A stretch of 64,000 nt of DNA from Skermanella pratensis (GTDB lineage: Bacteria; Pseudomonadota; Alphaproteobacteria; Azospirillales; Azospirillaceae). This document shows, piece after piece, positions 49,686 to 59,314 of the stretch. The stretch is from positions 975,001 through 1,039,000 of the forward strand of contig NZ_CP030265.1 of NCBI RefSeq assembly GCF_008843145.1. The letters run 5' to 3'. Every line of letters starts with the position of its first letter. Within the stretch, counting starts at the first letter, position 1. The position numbers were made by a program, and so were the translations under genes. The notes beneath the pieces are model-generated. The model was not told where the DNA came from and did not search any database. It saw nothing but the letters and a program-made list of their open reading frames with translations.

Positions 49686-52600
49686 TCACTCCGCCGGGGC
49701 GGAGGCCTCCGGCCGGCGGGGCTCGCCGCGGACGCGGCGGGTCGTCCATTCCCGCATGCCTTGGATCGTGACGTAGAGCATGGGGATGACGAACAGCCCC
49801 AGGCTCGACGCCGCGATCATGCCGCCGAACACCGCCGTGGAAACGCCGCGCCGGCTCGCCGCAGCGGCACCGACGGCGGTCACCAGCGGTATCAGGCCGA
49901 AGATGAAGGCGAGGCTGGTCATGATAACCGCCCGGAAGCGAAGCCGGGCGCCCTCCCGCGCGGCATCCCGGATCGAAGCGCCGGCCTCGCGCTGCTCCTT
50001 GGCGAACTCGACGATCAGGATCGCGTTCTTGCTGGCGAGCGCGATCAGAACGACGACGCCGATCTGGGCATAGACGTCGTTCGCCAGTCCCGTCGCCATC
50101 AGCGCCAGCATGGCGCCGCACAGGCCGACCGAGACCGAGAGAAGGACCGCGATCGGGATCGTCCAGCTCTCGTACAGAGCGACCAGGAACAGGTAGGCGA
50201 ACAGCACGGCCAGCGCCAGGATGATCGGCGTCTGCCCCGCCGCCTCCTGCTCCTGCAGCGAAATGCCGGACCAGGCGAAGGTGAAGCCCGGCGGCAGCGT
50301 CCGGTCCGCCACCGAGGCCATGGCGGCGAGCCCGTCGCCGGAACTGAACCCCGGCCCCGGCGATCCCTGGATGGCGACGCTGCGGTAGTTGTTGTAGCGG
50401 TTGATCGCCTGCGGCCCCAGCTGGAACTGGACCGAGGCGAGGCTTCGGAGCGGCACCATGGACCCGTCGGCGCTCCGGACATGGATGCGCCAGAGGTCTT
50501 CCACCTGGTCGCGGTCCCTGGCCTCGGCCTGGACGTTGACTTGCCAGGTGCGGCCGAACCGGTTGAAGTCGTTGACGTAGAAGCCGCCCAGCGTGGTCTG
50601 GAGCGCGTTGTAGACGTCGCTGACCTGGACTCCCAGCGCCTGCGCCTTCTCGCGGTCGACCTCGACGAACAGGCGGCGGGTATCCACCCGGTATGTCGTG
50701 AAGACCTGGGCGAGGGTCGGGTCCTGGTTGGCCGCGACGACCAGTCCGCCGGCGGCGGCCGCCAGTTGGGCCGGCTCGCCCCCGGTCAGGTCCTGGAGCC
50801 GGAAGTCGAACCCCGCGGTATTGCCGAGGCCGGAGATCGGCGGCAGGTTGAAGGCCAGGATCTGGGCGTTGGGCACCGTCGCCGTGCGCTGCCGGATCTG
50901 CGACAGCACGCCGAAGGCGGAGGTTTCCGCCTCGGCGCGCTCCTCGAACGGGTCGAGCAGCACCACCATGAAGGCGGCGTTGCCGGCCTGGAGGCTGTCG
51001 AGCAGGCTGAACCCCGCCACCGCGGTGACGCTGCGCACGCCGGGAATGTCGCGGACCAGGGCCTCCACGTCGCGGACCACCACCTGGGTGCGGTTGAGCG
51101 CCGCGTTCTGCGGCAGACGCAGTTCCATGAACAGGGCGCCTTGGTCCTCGTCGGGCAGGAACCCCGCCGGCACGATGGTGGACAGGCCGAAATAGCCGCC
51201 GAACGCCACCACGACCGCCACCAGCGACAGGATCGCCACCCGGACCAGCCGGTTGACCACGCGGGAATAGCCGTTCCGCACATTGTCGATGCGGCCCTGG
51301 ATCCAGCCCATGATCCGGCCGTGCTTCTCGTGCGGCTTCAGCAGCAGCGCGCAGAGCGCCGGGCTGAGGGTCAGGGCGTTGACCGCCGACAGCAGCATCG
51401 CGACCGAGACGGTCAGCGCGAACTGGGCGTAGAGCGAGCCGGTGATGCCCGGGATGAAGCCCACGGGGATGAAGACGGACAGCAGGACCAGCGTGATCGC
51501 GATGATCGCCGGAGTGATCTGGGTCATCGCCTTGCGGGTCGCTTCCGGCGCCGGCAGGTTCTCGTCGCGCATCACGCGCTCGACGTTCTCCACCACCACG
51601 ATGGCGTCGTCCACCACGATGCCGATCGCCAGCACCATGGCGAACAGGGAGATCGTGTTGGCCGACTGGCCGAACAGCAGCAGGAACGCGAAGGTGCCGA
51701 TCAGGGCCACCGGCACCGCCAGCATGGGGATGATCGTCGCCCGCCAGTTGCCGAGGAATACGAAGACGACCACCAGGACCAGCGCGAAGGCCTCGACAAG
51801 GGTGGTGACGACCTCTTCGATCGAGGCGGTCACGAACACGGTCGTGTCGTAGGTCACCTCGTAGTGGACGTTGTCGGGGAAGCGTTCCGCAAGCCGGTCC
51901 AGCACCCGCAGCACCTCCTGGGCGGTGGTGACGGCATTGGCTCCCGGCGCCTGGTAGATGCCGAGCACGGCCGCCGGCCGGCCGTTGGAGGTGCCGGCCG
52001 AGGAGTAGGACCGCGCCGCCAGTTCGACCCGCGCCACGTCGCTGAGCCGCAGCAGCGATCCGTCGGGGTCGGCCCGGAGGACGATATTCTCGAACTGGGC
52101 GACATCGGTGAGCCGGCCGGCCGCCTGGAGCGAGAATTCCAGCTGCTGGCCGCTGGGCTGCGGCTGAGCGCCGATCTGACCGACCGCGGCCTGGACGTTC
52201 TGGGACTGGATCGCGGTGACCACGTCGTTGGGCGACAGGCCGAAGCTGGTCAGGCGGTCCGTCTCCAGCCAGACCCGCATGCTGTAGTCGTACTCGCTGA
52301 ACAGCCGCGCCTCGCCGACGCCGGACACGCGGGAGATCTCGTCCAGCAGGTTGATACGGGCGTAGTTGTTCAGAAACAGCTCGTCATAGTCCGGCGATTC
52401 CGACACCAGGCTGATCAGCTGGAGGAAGGCGGAGGACTGCTGGCGCACCTGCACGCCCTGGCGCGCCACCTCGTCGGGCAGCGACGCCTCGGCGAGACGC
52501 ACCCGGTTCTGGACGTTGACCGTGTTGATATCAGGGTCCGTGCCGACGGCGAAGGTGACGGTCAGCGTATAGCTGCCGTCGTTGCCGCTGGTCGAACTCA

Positions 52601-52835
52601 TGTAGATCATGTCCTGGACGCCGTTCACCTGGCTTTCGATCGGCTGGGCGATCGTCGCCTCCACCGTCTCGGCGTTGGCGCCCGGATAAAGCGTGGTGAC
52701 GCTGACCTGGGGCGGCACGATGTCCGGGAACTGGGCGACCGGGATGCGGGTGAGGGCCAGCAGGCCCGCCAGCACGATCACGATGGATATGACCATCGCC
52801 AGGCGCGGCCGGTCGATGAAGACGGAAGAGAGCAT
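49686..52835 (-). CDS. RND multidrug efflux permease (HAE1, AcrB/MexB-like)
   Basis: A 1049-residue inner-membrane proton-driven pump, normal length for the HAE1 family. The N-terminus is [44 protein letters not shown]. Twelve membrane helices and two large periplasmic loops are expected. The TM4 proton-relay aspartate pair is in [14 protein letters not shown], and the TM10 lysine in [19 protein letters not shown]. It starts 3 bases after the adaptor gene. It should pair with a separately encoded TolC-like channel; none is here, and no local repressor gene is adjacent. Confidence 0.95.
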   Translation of the reverse strand: MLSSVFIDRPRLAMVISIVIVLAGLLALTRIPVAQFPDIVPPQVSVTTLYPGANAETVEATIAQPIESQVNGVQDMIYMSSTSGNDGSYTLTVTFAVGTDPDINTVNVQNRVRLAEASLPDEVARQGVQVRQQSSAFLQLISLVSESPDYDELFLNNYARINLLDEISRVSGVGEARLFSEYDYSMRVWLETDRLTSFGLSPNDVVTAIQSQNVQAAVGQIGAQPQPSGQQLEFSLQAAGRLTDVAQFENIVLRADPDGSLLRLSDVARVELAARSYSSAGTSNGRPAAVLGIYQAPGANAVTTAQEVLRVLDRLAERFPDNVHYEVTYDTTVFVTASIEEVVTTLVEAFALVLVVVFVFLGNWRATIIPMLAVPVALIGTFAFLLLFGQSANTISLFAMVLAIGIVVDDAIVVVENVERVMRDENLPAPEATRKAMTQITPAIIAITLVLLSVFIPVGFIPGITGSLYAQFALTVSVAMLLSAVNALTLSPALCALLLKPHEKHGRIMGWIQGRIDNVRNGYSRVVNRLVRVAILSLVAVVVAFGGYFGLSTIVPAGFLPDEDQGALFMELRLPQNAALNRTQVVVRDVEALVRDIPGVRSVTAVAGFSLLDSLQAGNAAFMVVLLDPFEERAEAETSAFGVLSQIRQRTATVPNAQILAFNLPPISGLGNTAGFDFRLQDLTGGEPAQLAAAAGGLVVAANQDPTLAQVFTTYRVDTRRLFVEVDREKAQALGVQVSDVYNALQTTLGGFYVNDFNRFGRTWQVNVQAEARDRDQVEDLWRIHVRSADGSMVPLRSLASVQFQLGPQAINRYNNYRSVAIQGSPGPGFSSGDGLAAMASVADRTLPPGFTFAWSGISLQEQEAAGQTPIILALAVLFAYLFLVALYESWTIPIAVLLSVSVGLCGAMLALMATGLANDVYAQIGVVVLIALASKNAILIVEFAKEQREAGASIRDAAREGARLRFRAVIMTSLAFIFGLIPLVTAVGAAAASRRGVSTAVFGGMIAASSLGLFVIPMLYVTIQGMREWTTRRVRGEPRRPEASAPAE

Positions 52836-52838
52836 GGA

Positions 52839-54053
52839 TCACGCCCCCTGGTCGGGGTCGACCGGGCTGGGTTCCACCGGTGCGCCGGGGCGGACCTGCT
52901 GGATGCCCTGGATGACCACCCGGTCGCCCTCCTGCAGGCCGGAACGCACGACGACGCGGCCTTGGTCCAGGGTCTCGCCGGTTTCGACCCGCTGGATCCG
53001 CACCTTGTTCTCTCCGTCCACGCCCAGCACGAAATTGCCCTGCTGGTCGGCCTGGATCGCCGCCTGGGGTATCGTTATGGCCTGCTCGGGTTCGGCGGGC
53101 TGGATCAGGACGCGGACGAACTGGCCGTCGCGCAACAGGCCTTCGGGGTTCGGCACCTCGGCGCGGACCGGCACCGTGTCGGTCTGCTGGCTGACCGTGA
53201 TGCCGACGAAATTCACCTTGCCCTGATGCTGGTATTCGCTGCCGTCGGGAAGCAGCACCCGGACGACGAAACTATCGGGGTTCAGCCCCTGAGATCCCGC
53301 CGCCCGCTGGGCGTCGAGCAGGGTGCGCTGGCTGACCTGGAACAGGACGTGGATGGGATCCTGGGTCACCAGCTCGGCCAAGGCCCCGGACTCCGGGTTG
53401 ACCAAGTCGCCGACGTCGAACAGGGCCTGTCCGATCCGCCCGGCGATGGGCGACTGGATCTCGGTATAGCCGAGGTCGATTTCCGCCTGGCGCAGCGCCG
53501 CCCTTGCCTGGAGCACGCCGGCCTCGGCGGTGCGGGCGGCGGCCTGCCGCTCGTCCACGGTGGCCTCGGGGATGTTGTTGCGCTGGACCAGTTCCTGGGC
53601 GCGGCGGAGCTGGACGGTCGCGTTCTCCTGCTCGGCCTCGGCACGGGCCAGGTCGGCGTTTCGCTGCTCGACCACCGCCTGGTAGATTTCCGGCTCGATC
53701 CGGAACAGCGGCTTGCCCTGTTCGATCGTCTCGCCCTCGCGGAACAGCCGCTCCTCCAGGAAGCCGGTGACCCGCGCTCTCAGTTCCACCCGCTGGATCG
53801 CCTCGATCCGGCCGATGAAGGTCTCGCCCAGCGTCACGGGCTCGGTCTTGACCTCGATGACGCCGACCGGAACGGCCTGCTGCGGTTGCTGGGCATCGCC
53901 CTGTGCCTGGTCGCCGCCCTGATCGCACGCCGCGAGGAACAGCAGGCCGGCACCGGCCAGGAGAGGGACGAGGACATTCCAAACGGCGCTCCGGCGGCGC
54001 GTTCCGTCACGTTGGGCGCGCGCATCGGGCGGCGGGGGCGGCAAGGAAATCAT
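52839..54053 (-). CDS. RND efflux periplasmic adaptor (membrane fusion lipoprotein, AcrA-like)
   Basis: A 404-residue lipoprotein; ATG 54053 follows GGAG. After a basic N-terminus and hydrophobic stretch a lipobox (LLFLAACDQGG, cysteine near residue 44) predicts lipidation. It has the biotinyl-lipoyl-like segments (IGRIEAIQRVELRARVTGFLEE, IQSPIAGRIGQALFDVGDLV), a coiled-coil hairpin (about 125-190) rich in Ala, Glu and Gln, and beta-barrel/membrane-proximal domains. Forms the tripartite pump with the RND permease downstream. Preceded by the SIMPL gene with a 110-base gap. Confidence 0.93.
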   Translation of the reverse strand: MISLPPPPPDARAQRDGTRRRSAVWNVLVPLLAGAGLLFLAACDQGGDQAQGDAQQPQQAVPVGVIEVKTEPVTLGETFIGRIEAIQRVELRARVTGFLEERLFREGETIEQGKPLFRIEPEIYQAVVEQRNADLARAEAEQENATVQLRRAQELVQRNNIPEATVDERQAAARTAEAGVLQARAALRQAEIDLGYTEIQSPIAGRIGQALFDVGDLVNPESGALAELVTQDPIHVLFQVSQRTLLDAQRAAGSQGLNPDSFVVRVLLPDGSEYQHQGKVNFVGITVSQQTDTVPVRAEVPNPEGLLRDGQFVRVLIQPAEPEQAITIPQAAIQADQQGNFVLGVDGENKVRIQRVETGETLDQGRVVVRSGLQEGDRVVIQGIQQVRPGAPVEPSPVDPDQGA

Positions 54054-54163
54054 CGCCTGGACTCCATGGGCAGGCAGGGGCGCCGCGGTCCCGCAGCGCC
54101 CCTCGACATGGTTTCCAAACGCCTGGAACCCCTAGTTGTTCAAGCGCGGGAGGGCTGCTGGCC

Positions 54164-54889
54164 CTATTCCCGGGGCGCCACCGCCGACAGCACCACGCGG
54201 GCCCGGATCACCAGCTTTTCCGATACGTTCATCGGCGACTCCTCCGGCATCCCGTCGGCCATCGGGGCCGCCATGGCCATGGCTGGTCCCGCCTCCCGCG
54301 TCTTGCGGGCGTAAACCGGAATGGGAGCCTCGGCGAAATCGATGTTGCCCATGCGGAAGGAGCGGCCGGGAAAGCTCTGTTCCAGCGACTTCAACTCGGC
54401 TGCCGCCTTGCCGTAGATCTCCGCCCGGAGGCGTGCCCGGACCGCCTCGGTCTCGGCCAGGGTCGGGGTGAACTCGATCGCCCCGATGCGGAGCTGAAGG
54501 CCGGGCCGGCTCGCCTGCCGGGCCTTGTCGGCCAGGCCGCCCAGCGCGCTTTCGGGCAGGCGGGCCTCGACTGCGGCGCGCCGCCGCTCCAGCCCGGCCT
54601 GGTCGGTCGAGCGGTCGAACCGGGTGATCCGCCACTCCGCATCCGGGACCAGCGCGCTCACCGCCTTCAGCAGGTCGTCGCGCCGGCTGTCGGATCCGGT
54701 TTCCGCGCTGCCCGCCGCGGCGGCATCGGCGACGATCTCGACGCGCGCGGTGCCGGTCCCGACCCAGTCCTCGGCGGTCAGGTCGAGCACCACCTGGTCC
54801 ATCACGGGAGGGACGATCACCTGGGCCGAGGCTGGGGTGCCCAGCGACAGCGGCAGGCAGACGGCGAGCGGGGTGAGGACGCGCAGCAT
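54164..54889 (-). CDS. Exported SIMPL-domain (DUF541) protein
   Basis: A 241-residue exported protein from ATG 54889 (MLRVLTPLAVCLPLSLGTPASA). The mature part follows the SIMPL/DUF541 pattern with a repeated beta-alpha fold: GTGTARVEIVADAAAAG, LLKAVSALVPDAEWRITRFDRSTDQAG, LQLRIGAIEFTPTLAETEAVRARLRAEIYGKAAAELKSLEQ and SEKLVIRARVVLSAV. The family has varied envelope roles and no settled activity. It sits upstream of the RND operon in the same direction and may be part of it. Confidence 0.75.
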   Translation of the reverse strand: MLRVLTPLAVCLPLSLGTPASAQVIVPPVMDQVVLDLTAEDWVGTGTARVEIVADAAAAGSAETGSDSRRDDLLKAVSALVPDAEWRITRFDRSTDQAGLERRRAAVEARLPESALGGLADKARQASRPGLQLRIGAIEFTPTLAETEAVRARLRAEIYGKAAAELKSLEQSFPGRSFRMGNIDFAEAPIPVYARKTREAGPAMAMAAPMADGMPEESPMNVSEKLVIRARVVLSAVAPRE

Positions 54890-54945
54890 CGGCTGATGTC
54901 TCCGTTCGGTTGGAATTCGCGGGCCGACGGATATGATCCGGAGGG

Positions 54946-55614
54946 TCAGAAGTCCAGGTCGGCGTAATGGGCCGGAGGCGGGTTGCCGGGCAGGCTGTCG
55001 GACAGCAGCGGCCGGAAACTGCGGCGCGACTTGATCCGCGAATACCACAAGCGGGCCTCCGGGTGGTCGTCCCACGGCACGTCGCCCAGATAATCGACCG
55101 CGGACAGGTGGGCGCCGGCCGCGATATCCGCCAGGCTGAAGGTTTCGCCGGCCAGCCAGTTCCGCCGCTCCGCCAGATAGGCGATGTAGTCGAGGTGGTA
55201 ATGGATGTTCTGCAGCCCGGCGCGGATCGCCGGGGCGTGGGGATAGCCCCAGCCGAGATAGCGCTTGATCAGCTTCTCGCCGACCAGGTTCTCGGTCACC
55301 TCGGTGTTGAACTTGCCGTCGAACCAGGAGACCAGCCGGCGCGTTTCCGCCCGCTCGACCGGCGTGGACCCGATCAGCGGCTTTTCCGGATAGGTCTCGT
55401 CAAGGTACTCGCAGACGGCGGCATGGTCCGCCAGCACCGTACCGTCTTCCTCCACCAGCACGGGCACTTCGCCCGCCGGGTTCATCGCCAGGAACTCGGG
55501 ACGGCGGTCCGATATCTTCTCGACCTGCAGTTCGAAGTCGAGCCCCTTCTCGCCCAGCGCGATACGCACTTTGCGTGAGGACGGTGAGAGCCAGAAGTGA
55601 TAAAGGGTTCGCAT
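54946..55614 (-). CDS. Glutathione S-transferase family protein
   Basis: A 222-residue protein from ATG 55614. The thioredoxin-like N-terminal domain has RTLYHFWLSPSSRKVRIALGEKG (probable active-site serine) and EVPVLVEEDGTVLADHAAVCEYLDETYP. The helical C-terminal domain follows, with NWLAGETFSLADIAAGAHLSAVDYLG. Active-site chemistry would be glutathione-dependent. Substrate unknown. Followed 57 bases later by the SIMPL gene in the same direction; co-transcription is possible. Confidence 0.9.
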   Translation of the reverse strand: MRTLYHFWLSPSSRKVRIALGEKGLDFELQVEKISDRRPEFLAMNPAGEVPVLVEEDGTVLADHAAVCEYLDETYPEKPLIGSTPVERAETRRLVSWFDGKFNTEVTENLVGEKLIKRYLGWGYPHAPAIRAGLQNIHYHLDYIAYLAERRNWLAGETFSLADIAAGAHLSAVDYLGDVPWDDHPEARLWYSRIKSRRSFRPLLSDSLPGNPPPAHYADLDF

Positions 55615-55686
55615 GGGTCGGGCACCATAACGCAAGCGTTCCGCCAAACATAGGGTGCGGTTGGCGGCATATGCCCATTGGAGACA

Positions 55687-58602
55687 TCAGGTGGCGGCGA
55701 TCAGGCGCGGTTGGATCACCCGAATGGCCGGCAGGCGTATGGTCACGGTGGTCCCGACTCCCGGCTGGCTCTTCAGTTCGAGCGTTCCTCCGTGCAGATT
55801 GACCAGCGAGCGGGTGATGGGCAGGCCGAGGCCGGTTCCCGATTCGCCGGCCATGTAGGCGTTGCGGGTCTGCCCGAACGGCTCCAGCACCTTTTCCATC
55901 TGGTCGGCGGCGATGCCAATGCCGGTGTCGCGCACCGTCATGACGATGTCGCCGCCCTGTTCCTCGCGGCCGGTCACCTCGATCTCGCCGCCGCGTTCGG
56001 TGAACTTGACCGCATTGGTCAGCAGGTTGATCAGGATCTGCTTCAGCGCCCGCTCGTCGCCCATGACAGGCGGCAGGCGGTCGATCGCGGTTCTCAGGGT
56101 CAGGTCCTTGCGCAGCGCCCGTTCGCGGACCAGCCGGATCACCGGGTCGATGATGCGGGTCAGGTCGACATGCTCCTCTTCCAGCTCGTACCGTCCGGCT
56201 TCGATCTTGGACAGGTCGAGGATGTCGTTGATCAGGCTCAGCAGGTGGCGGGCGCTGTCCAGGACGTTGCGGTTGTACTCGGTATAGCGCGGCGAGCCGA
56301 GCGGGCCGAAATACTCCTGGTCCATGATCTCCGAGAAGCCCAGGATCGCGTTCAGCGGCGTGCGAAGCTCGTGGCTCATGTGGGCCAGGAATTCCGATTT
56401 CGCCCGGCTGGCGGCCTCGGCCAGCCCTCTCGTCTCCTCCGCCTCGCGCCGGGCCTGGTCCAGCTTGCGGGCCAGCACCGACAGGTCGGCCGCCTGGCGT
56501 TCCAGCCGGTCGCGCGCCTGGAAGATCTCCAGCTCGCGGCGCTTCTGCTCGCTGATGTCCAGCAGAACGCCGACCGACATGCGGTGGCCTTCGGCGACAT
56601 ACTCGTCGACCGCCAGATAGGCCGGAAAGGTGCGGCCGTCGCGGGTGCGCGCCGTGACCTCCCGGGCGACGCCCAGGATCGCCCGGGTTCCGGCGGCCGA
56701 GGGGGACGGCGGGATCAGCGTGTCGATCGTCAGCCCCTTGGCCTCGGCCGCCCGGTAGCCGAACAGGTGCTCGGCGGCCGGATTGAAGAGCTGGATCCTG
56801 CCATGCTCGTCATGGACCAGGATGCCGGTGACGGCCACGTCCAGGACGGCGCGCAGGCGCGCCTTGCTGTCCGCCAGGGCGCGCTCGTTCTCCCGCAGTT
56901 CCGTGACGTCCTGGATGATGCCGAACAGCCTCGTCGTCTGCTCGCCCTTGGACTGCTCCCCGCCGGTCCGGCTCCGGGTGAATTCCTCGCGGACATGCCG
57001 CTCGGTGCCGTCGGGGCGGATGATCCGGTACTCGCGCGTGCAGTCCGGTCCGTCCGCCAGATCGGCGTCGTTGAGTCGCGACCGGTCGTCCGGGTGGATC
57101 GACGAGCGCCAGCTCTCCAGGGTCGGCGGCAAATCCGGGTCGCGTCCCCAGATCTCGTAGAGCGTGTCCGACCAGACCACGCCGCCGGTCCCGAGGTCGA
57201 TCGTCCACCAGCCGATGCCGGCGATCCTTTGGGCCTGGCGCAGGCGGCGCTCGCTCTCGCGCAGCCTTTCCTCCTGCCGCTCGCGGTCGGTGACGTCGTT
57301 GGCCGCCACCATGAGGAAAAGCTGCCCCGACGCATCGGAGAAGCCGCCGACCGTGATCAGGACGCGGCGGATGCGGCCGTCGGAGTGGCGCAGCTTCAGG
57401 ATCTGCGGCGGCAACTGGTCGCCGGGATGGCCGAACCGCAGCAGGTCGTGCGCCCGGTTGCGTTCGTCGGGGGGGAACACCTCGATGAAGGGGCGTTGCA
57501 CCAGCTGCCGCTCGGGGATGCCGCACAGCGATCCGTAGGCGGCGTTGGCGCGGACCACCCTGCCGTCGGCGTCGACCATGCAGAAGCCGGTTCCCGCCGC
57601 GTCGTAGGTCGCCGACAGCAGGCCGTGGGCGATCACCTGCCGGCGGTACTGCCCCAGCATCACGACCACGACCGTGGTGAAACCCGTGAGGACGACGCCG
57701 GTGATCAGCGCGTTCTGGATCAGGTCGCGGGTCCAGTCCGCCAGGACGTCGGTCTTCGCCAGTCCGACCGCGACGAACAGCGGCAATGTCCCGACGCGCT
57801 GGTACGCCAGGACCCGATCCAGTTCGTCGAAGCAGCATTGTACGTCGACCGACGCGGGCGACTGGGGCTGCGACTGCCGGATCGTGTCCAGCAGCGACTT
57901 GTCGGGCAGCTTCCGGCCGATCAGGTTCTCCCGGAACGGGTGGGAGGTGATGACGGTCCCGTTCTCGTGCATCAGGAACAGGATGCCGCGCGGACCCGCC
58001 GCCATCGAATCGAAGAAGCGCCGCGAGATGTCCGGCTTGACCGCGGCGACCGCCACGCCGGCGAAGGCACCGTCGCGCGGCCGGCTGATCCGGCGGCTCA
58101 TCGAGAAATAGAGGTCGGTTCCCCCGCCGTCCATGGACGGGGCGCCGACGAACAGGCTGGGGCCGGATGTGTCCTTGTGGGCCTGGAAGAAGTCGTTCCG
58201 GGAACTGTCCATCGGCTCCACCGGATACCGGCGGGAGTGGATGCGTACGGTGCCGTGCGGGTCGACGATCAGCATGTGCCGGATCTGCGCCAGTTCGCTC
58301 CCGATGCTGCTCGCCTCCAGCGTCGCCAGATAGTCCCAGTCGCTCCACGAGTCGCCCAGGCGGGTGATGTCCAGCTCGCTGAAATGCTCGACCGCGCTGC
58401 GCAACGCTATGTCGTTGATCTCGAACATGCGCAGGGTGTGCTCCGTCGCGAGATTGACCAGGGCGCGCGACTTCTCGGCGGCCTGCATCAACGCGTCGGA
58501 CCGGGTCGTCCACTCGTTGTAGCCAAGCATCGCTAGCACTACGAAGAGCAGGAGCGCATAGATTCTCAGGAAAATGGTCGGCGTTACGCGCTGTTGGGTC
58601 AC
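55687..58602 (-). CDS. Hybrid-less sensor histidine kinase with dCache and three PAS domains
   Basis: A 971-residue membrane sensor. A first helix (about 10-27), a periplasmic double-Cache-like region (about 35-290; RHMLIVDPHGTVRIHSRRYPVEP, GPSLFVGAPSMDG), a second helix near 300-322, then three PAS/PAC modules (about 335-450, 465-590, 597-720). A HisKA dimerisation domain carries the phosphorylated histidine in FLAHMSHELRTPLN, and the HATPase has TNAVKFTERGG, DTGIGIAADQMEKVLEPFGQ and GTGLGLPITRSLV. No receiver domain is attached and no response regulator is adjacent. ATG 58602 is accepted as start. The ligand is unknown. Confidence 0.93.
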   Translation of the reverse strand: MTQQRVTPTIFLRIYALLLFVVLAMLGYNEWTTRSDALMQAAEKSRALVNLATEHTLRMFEINDIALRSAVEHFSELDITRLGDSWSDWDYLATLEASSIGSELAQIRHMLIVDPHGTVRIHSRRYPVEPMDSSRNDFFQAHKDTSGPSLFVGAPSMDGGGTDLYFSMSRRISRPRDGAFAGVAVAAVKPDISRRFFDSMAAGPRGILFLMHENGTVITSHPFRENLIGRKLPDKSLLDTIRQSQPQSPASVDVQCCFDELDRVLAYQRVGTLPLFVAVGLAKTDVLADWTRDLIQNALITGVVLTGFTTVVVVMLGQYRRQVIAHGLLSATYDAAGTGFCMVDADGRVVRANAAYGSLCGIPERQLVQRPFIEVFPPDERNRAHDLLRFGHPGDQLPPQILKLRHSDGRIRRVLITVGGFSDASGQLFLMVAANDVTDRERQEERLRESERRLRQAQRIAGIGWWTIDLGTGGVVWSDTLYEIWGRDPDLPPTLESWRSSIHPDDRSRLNDADLADGPDCTREYRIIRPDGTERHVREEFTRSRTGGEQSKGEQTTRLFGIIQDVTELRENERALADSKARLRAVLDVAVTGILVHDEHGRIQLFNPAAEHLFGYRAAEAKGLTIDTLIPPSPSAAGTRAILGVAREVTARTRDGRTFPAYLAVDEYVAEGHRMSVGVLLDISEQKRRELEIFQARDRLERQAADLSVLARKLDQARREAEETRGLAEAASRAKSEFLAHMSHELRTPLNAILGFSEIMDQEYFGPLGSPRYTEYNRNVLDSARHLLSLINDILDLSKIEAGRYELEEEHVDLTRIIDPVIRLVRERALRKDLTLRTAIDRLPPVMGDERALKQILINLLTNAVKFTERGGEIEVTGREEQGGDIVMTVRDTGIGIAADQMEKVLEPFGQTRNAYMAGESGTGLGLPITRSLVNLHGGTLELKSQPGVGTTVTIRLPAIRVIQPRLIAAT

Positions 58603-58717
58603 GGGAATTCCAGGATTGGAGTCGCCGATAAGGTGACCTTTCCGGTCATTGGACCCAGTTCATAACACAAAAGGATTATCGTATTCCACGCAATAGGATT
58701 GCGACCTAATAGTACGT

Positions 58718-59158
58718 CTATTTTTGGTAGAGAATGTATGGCTCGGCGGCCGAAATGGTTGCCGAAGCCACGACCCATCCGTTGCGTTCGTAGAAGGCCC
58801 GGGCGCCCTGGTTGGACGCGAGACACTTCAGGCGGGCGGGGCGGAACAGGTGGGAGCAGGCGCGCTCCAGGAGGACGGTCCCGACGCCGCGGTGCTGCCA
58901 GCGCGGATCGACGAACAGGTTGTGGACGAAATTGTCGGGCCGGTAGATCGAGGCGAATCCGACGACGACTCCGTCGATCTCCGCAACCCAGACTTCCTCG
59001 TCCTCGATCGCCCGATGGTAGTCCTCCAGTACGAAGGATCCTGCCGGCTGCCAGTGGAAAGCGGACCGGCGGGAAGCCAGGTAGATTTCAGCGCAACGCT
59101 GTCCGTCCATCCCGCCGGCCAGTCGGACGGAGATTTCCCTTCCCGCACACTCAGGCAT
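58718..59158 (-). CDS. GNAT-family N-acetyltransferase
   Basis: A 146-residue protein. I chose ATG 59158 (MPECAGREISVRLAG), with AGGGGG upstream; GTG 59182 after GGAAGGG would add eight residues. The GNAT core has VWVAEIDGVVVGFAS, NFVHNLFVDPRWQHRGVGTVLLERA (acetyl-CoA-binding loop RGVGTVLL) and KCLASNQGARAFYERNGWVV. Substrate unknown. A 115-base gap with an AT-rich stretch separates it from the kinase gene, which lies downstream on the same strand. Confidence 0.88.
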   Translation of the reverse strand: MPECAGREISVRLAGGMDGQRCAEIYLASRRSAFHWQPAGSFVLEDYHRAIEDEEVWVAEIDGVVVGFASIYRPDNFVHNLFVDPRWQHRGVGTVLLERACSHLFRPARLKCLASNQGARAFYERNGWVVASATISAAEPYILYQK

Positions 59159-59256
59159 GATGGTGGCCCCCTGCGTGTCCACCCCTTCCGGACGCGAAAC
59201 AGTCCGGGAGGCGGTTTATTCGCAGTAACCTTATCCAACGCGCCGAACCCGCGATA

Positions 59257-59278
59257 GGCCGGCCCCGCCGGGCCGGCC
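59257..59278. terminator. Palindromic hairpin between gltB and the GNAT gene
   Basis: GGCCGGCCC / GGGCCGGCC is a perfect 9-base stem with a CGCC loop. It may act with the stronger hairpin at 59294-59312 as a stop for gltB transcription. There is no T-run on either strand. Confidence 0.35.
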
Positions 59279-59293
59279 CTCATGCGACATATA

Positions 59294-59312
59294 GCGCCGG
59301 GATGCCCGGCGC
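59294..59312 (-). terminator. Hairpin directly after gltB
   Basis: GCGCCGGG / CCCGGCGC is a perfect 8-base stem with a three-base loop, two bases beyond the gltB stop codon. It is followed on the minus strand by TATATGTC, with only a short T content, so it is a hairpin of terminator type at best. Confidence 0.45.
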
Positions 59313-59314
59313 GG

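Noticed and set aside
49626-54314. A 1562-codon open frame opposite the RND efflux genes
   Set aside because: Arg/His/Asp/Gln-rich composition and complete overlap with well-conserved genes; it is the usual antisense artefact of high-G+C codon use.
55678-58536. A 952-codon frame opposite the histidine kinase
   Set aside because: Antisense shadow of a clear multi-domain kinase.
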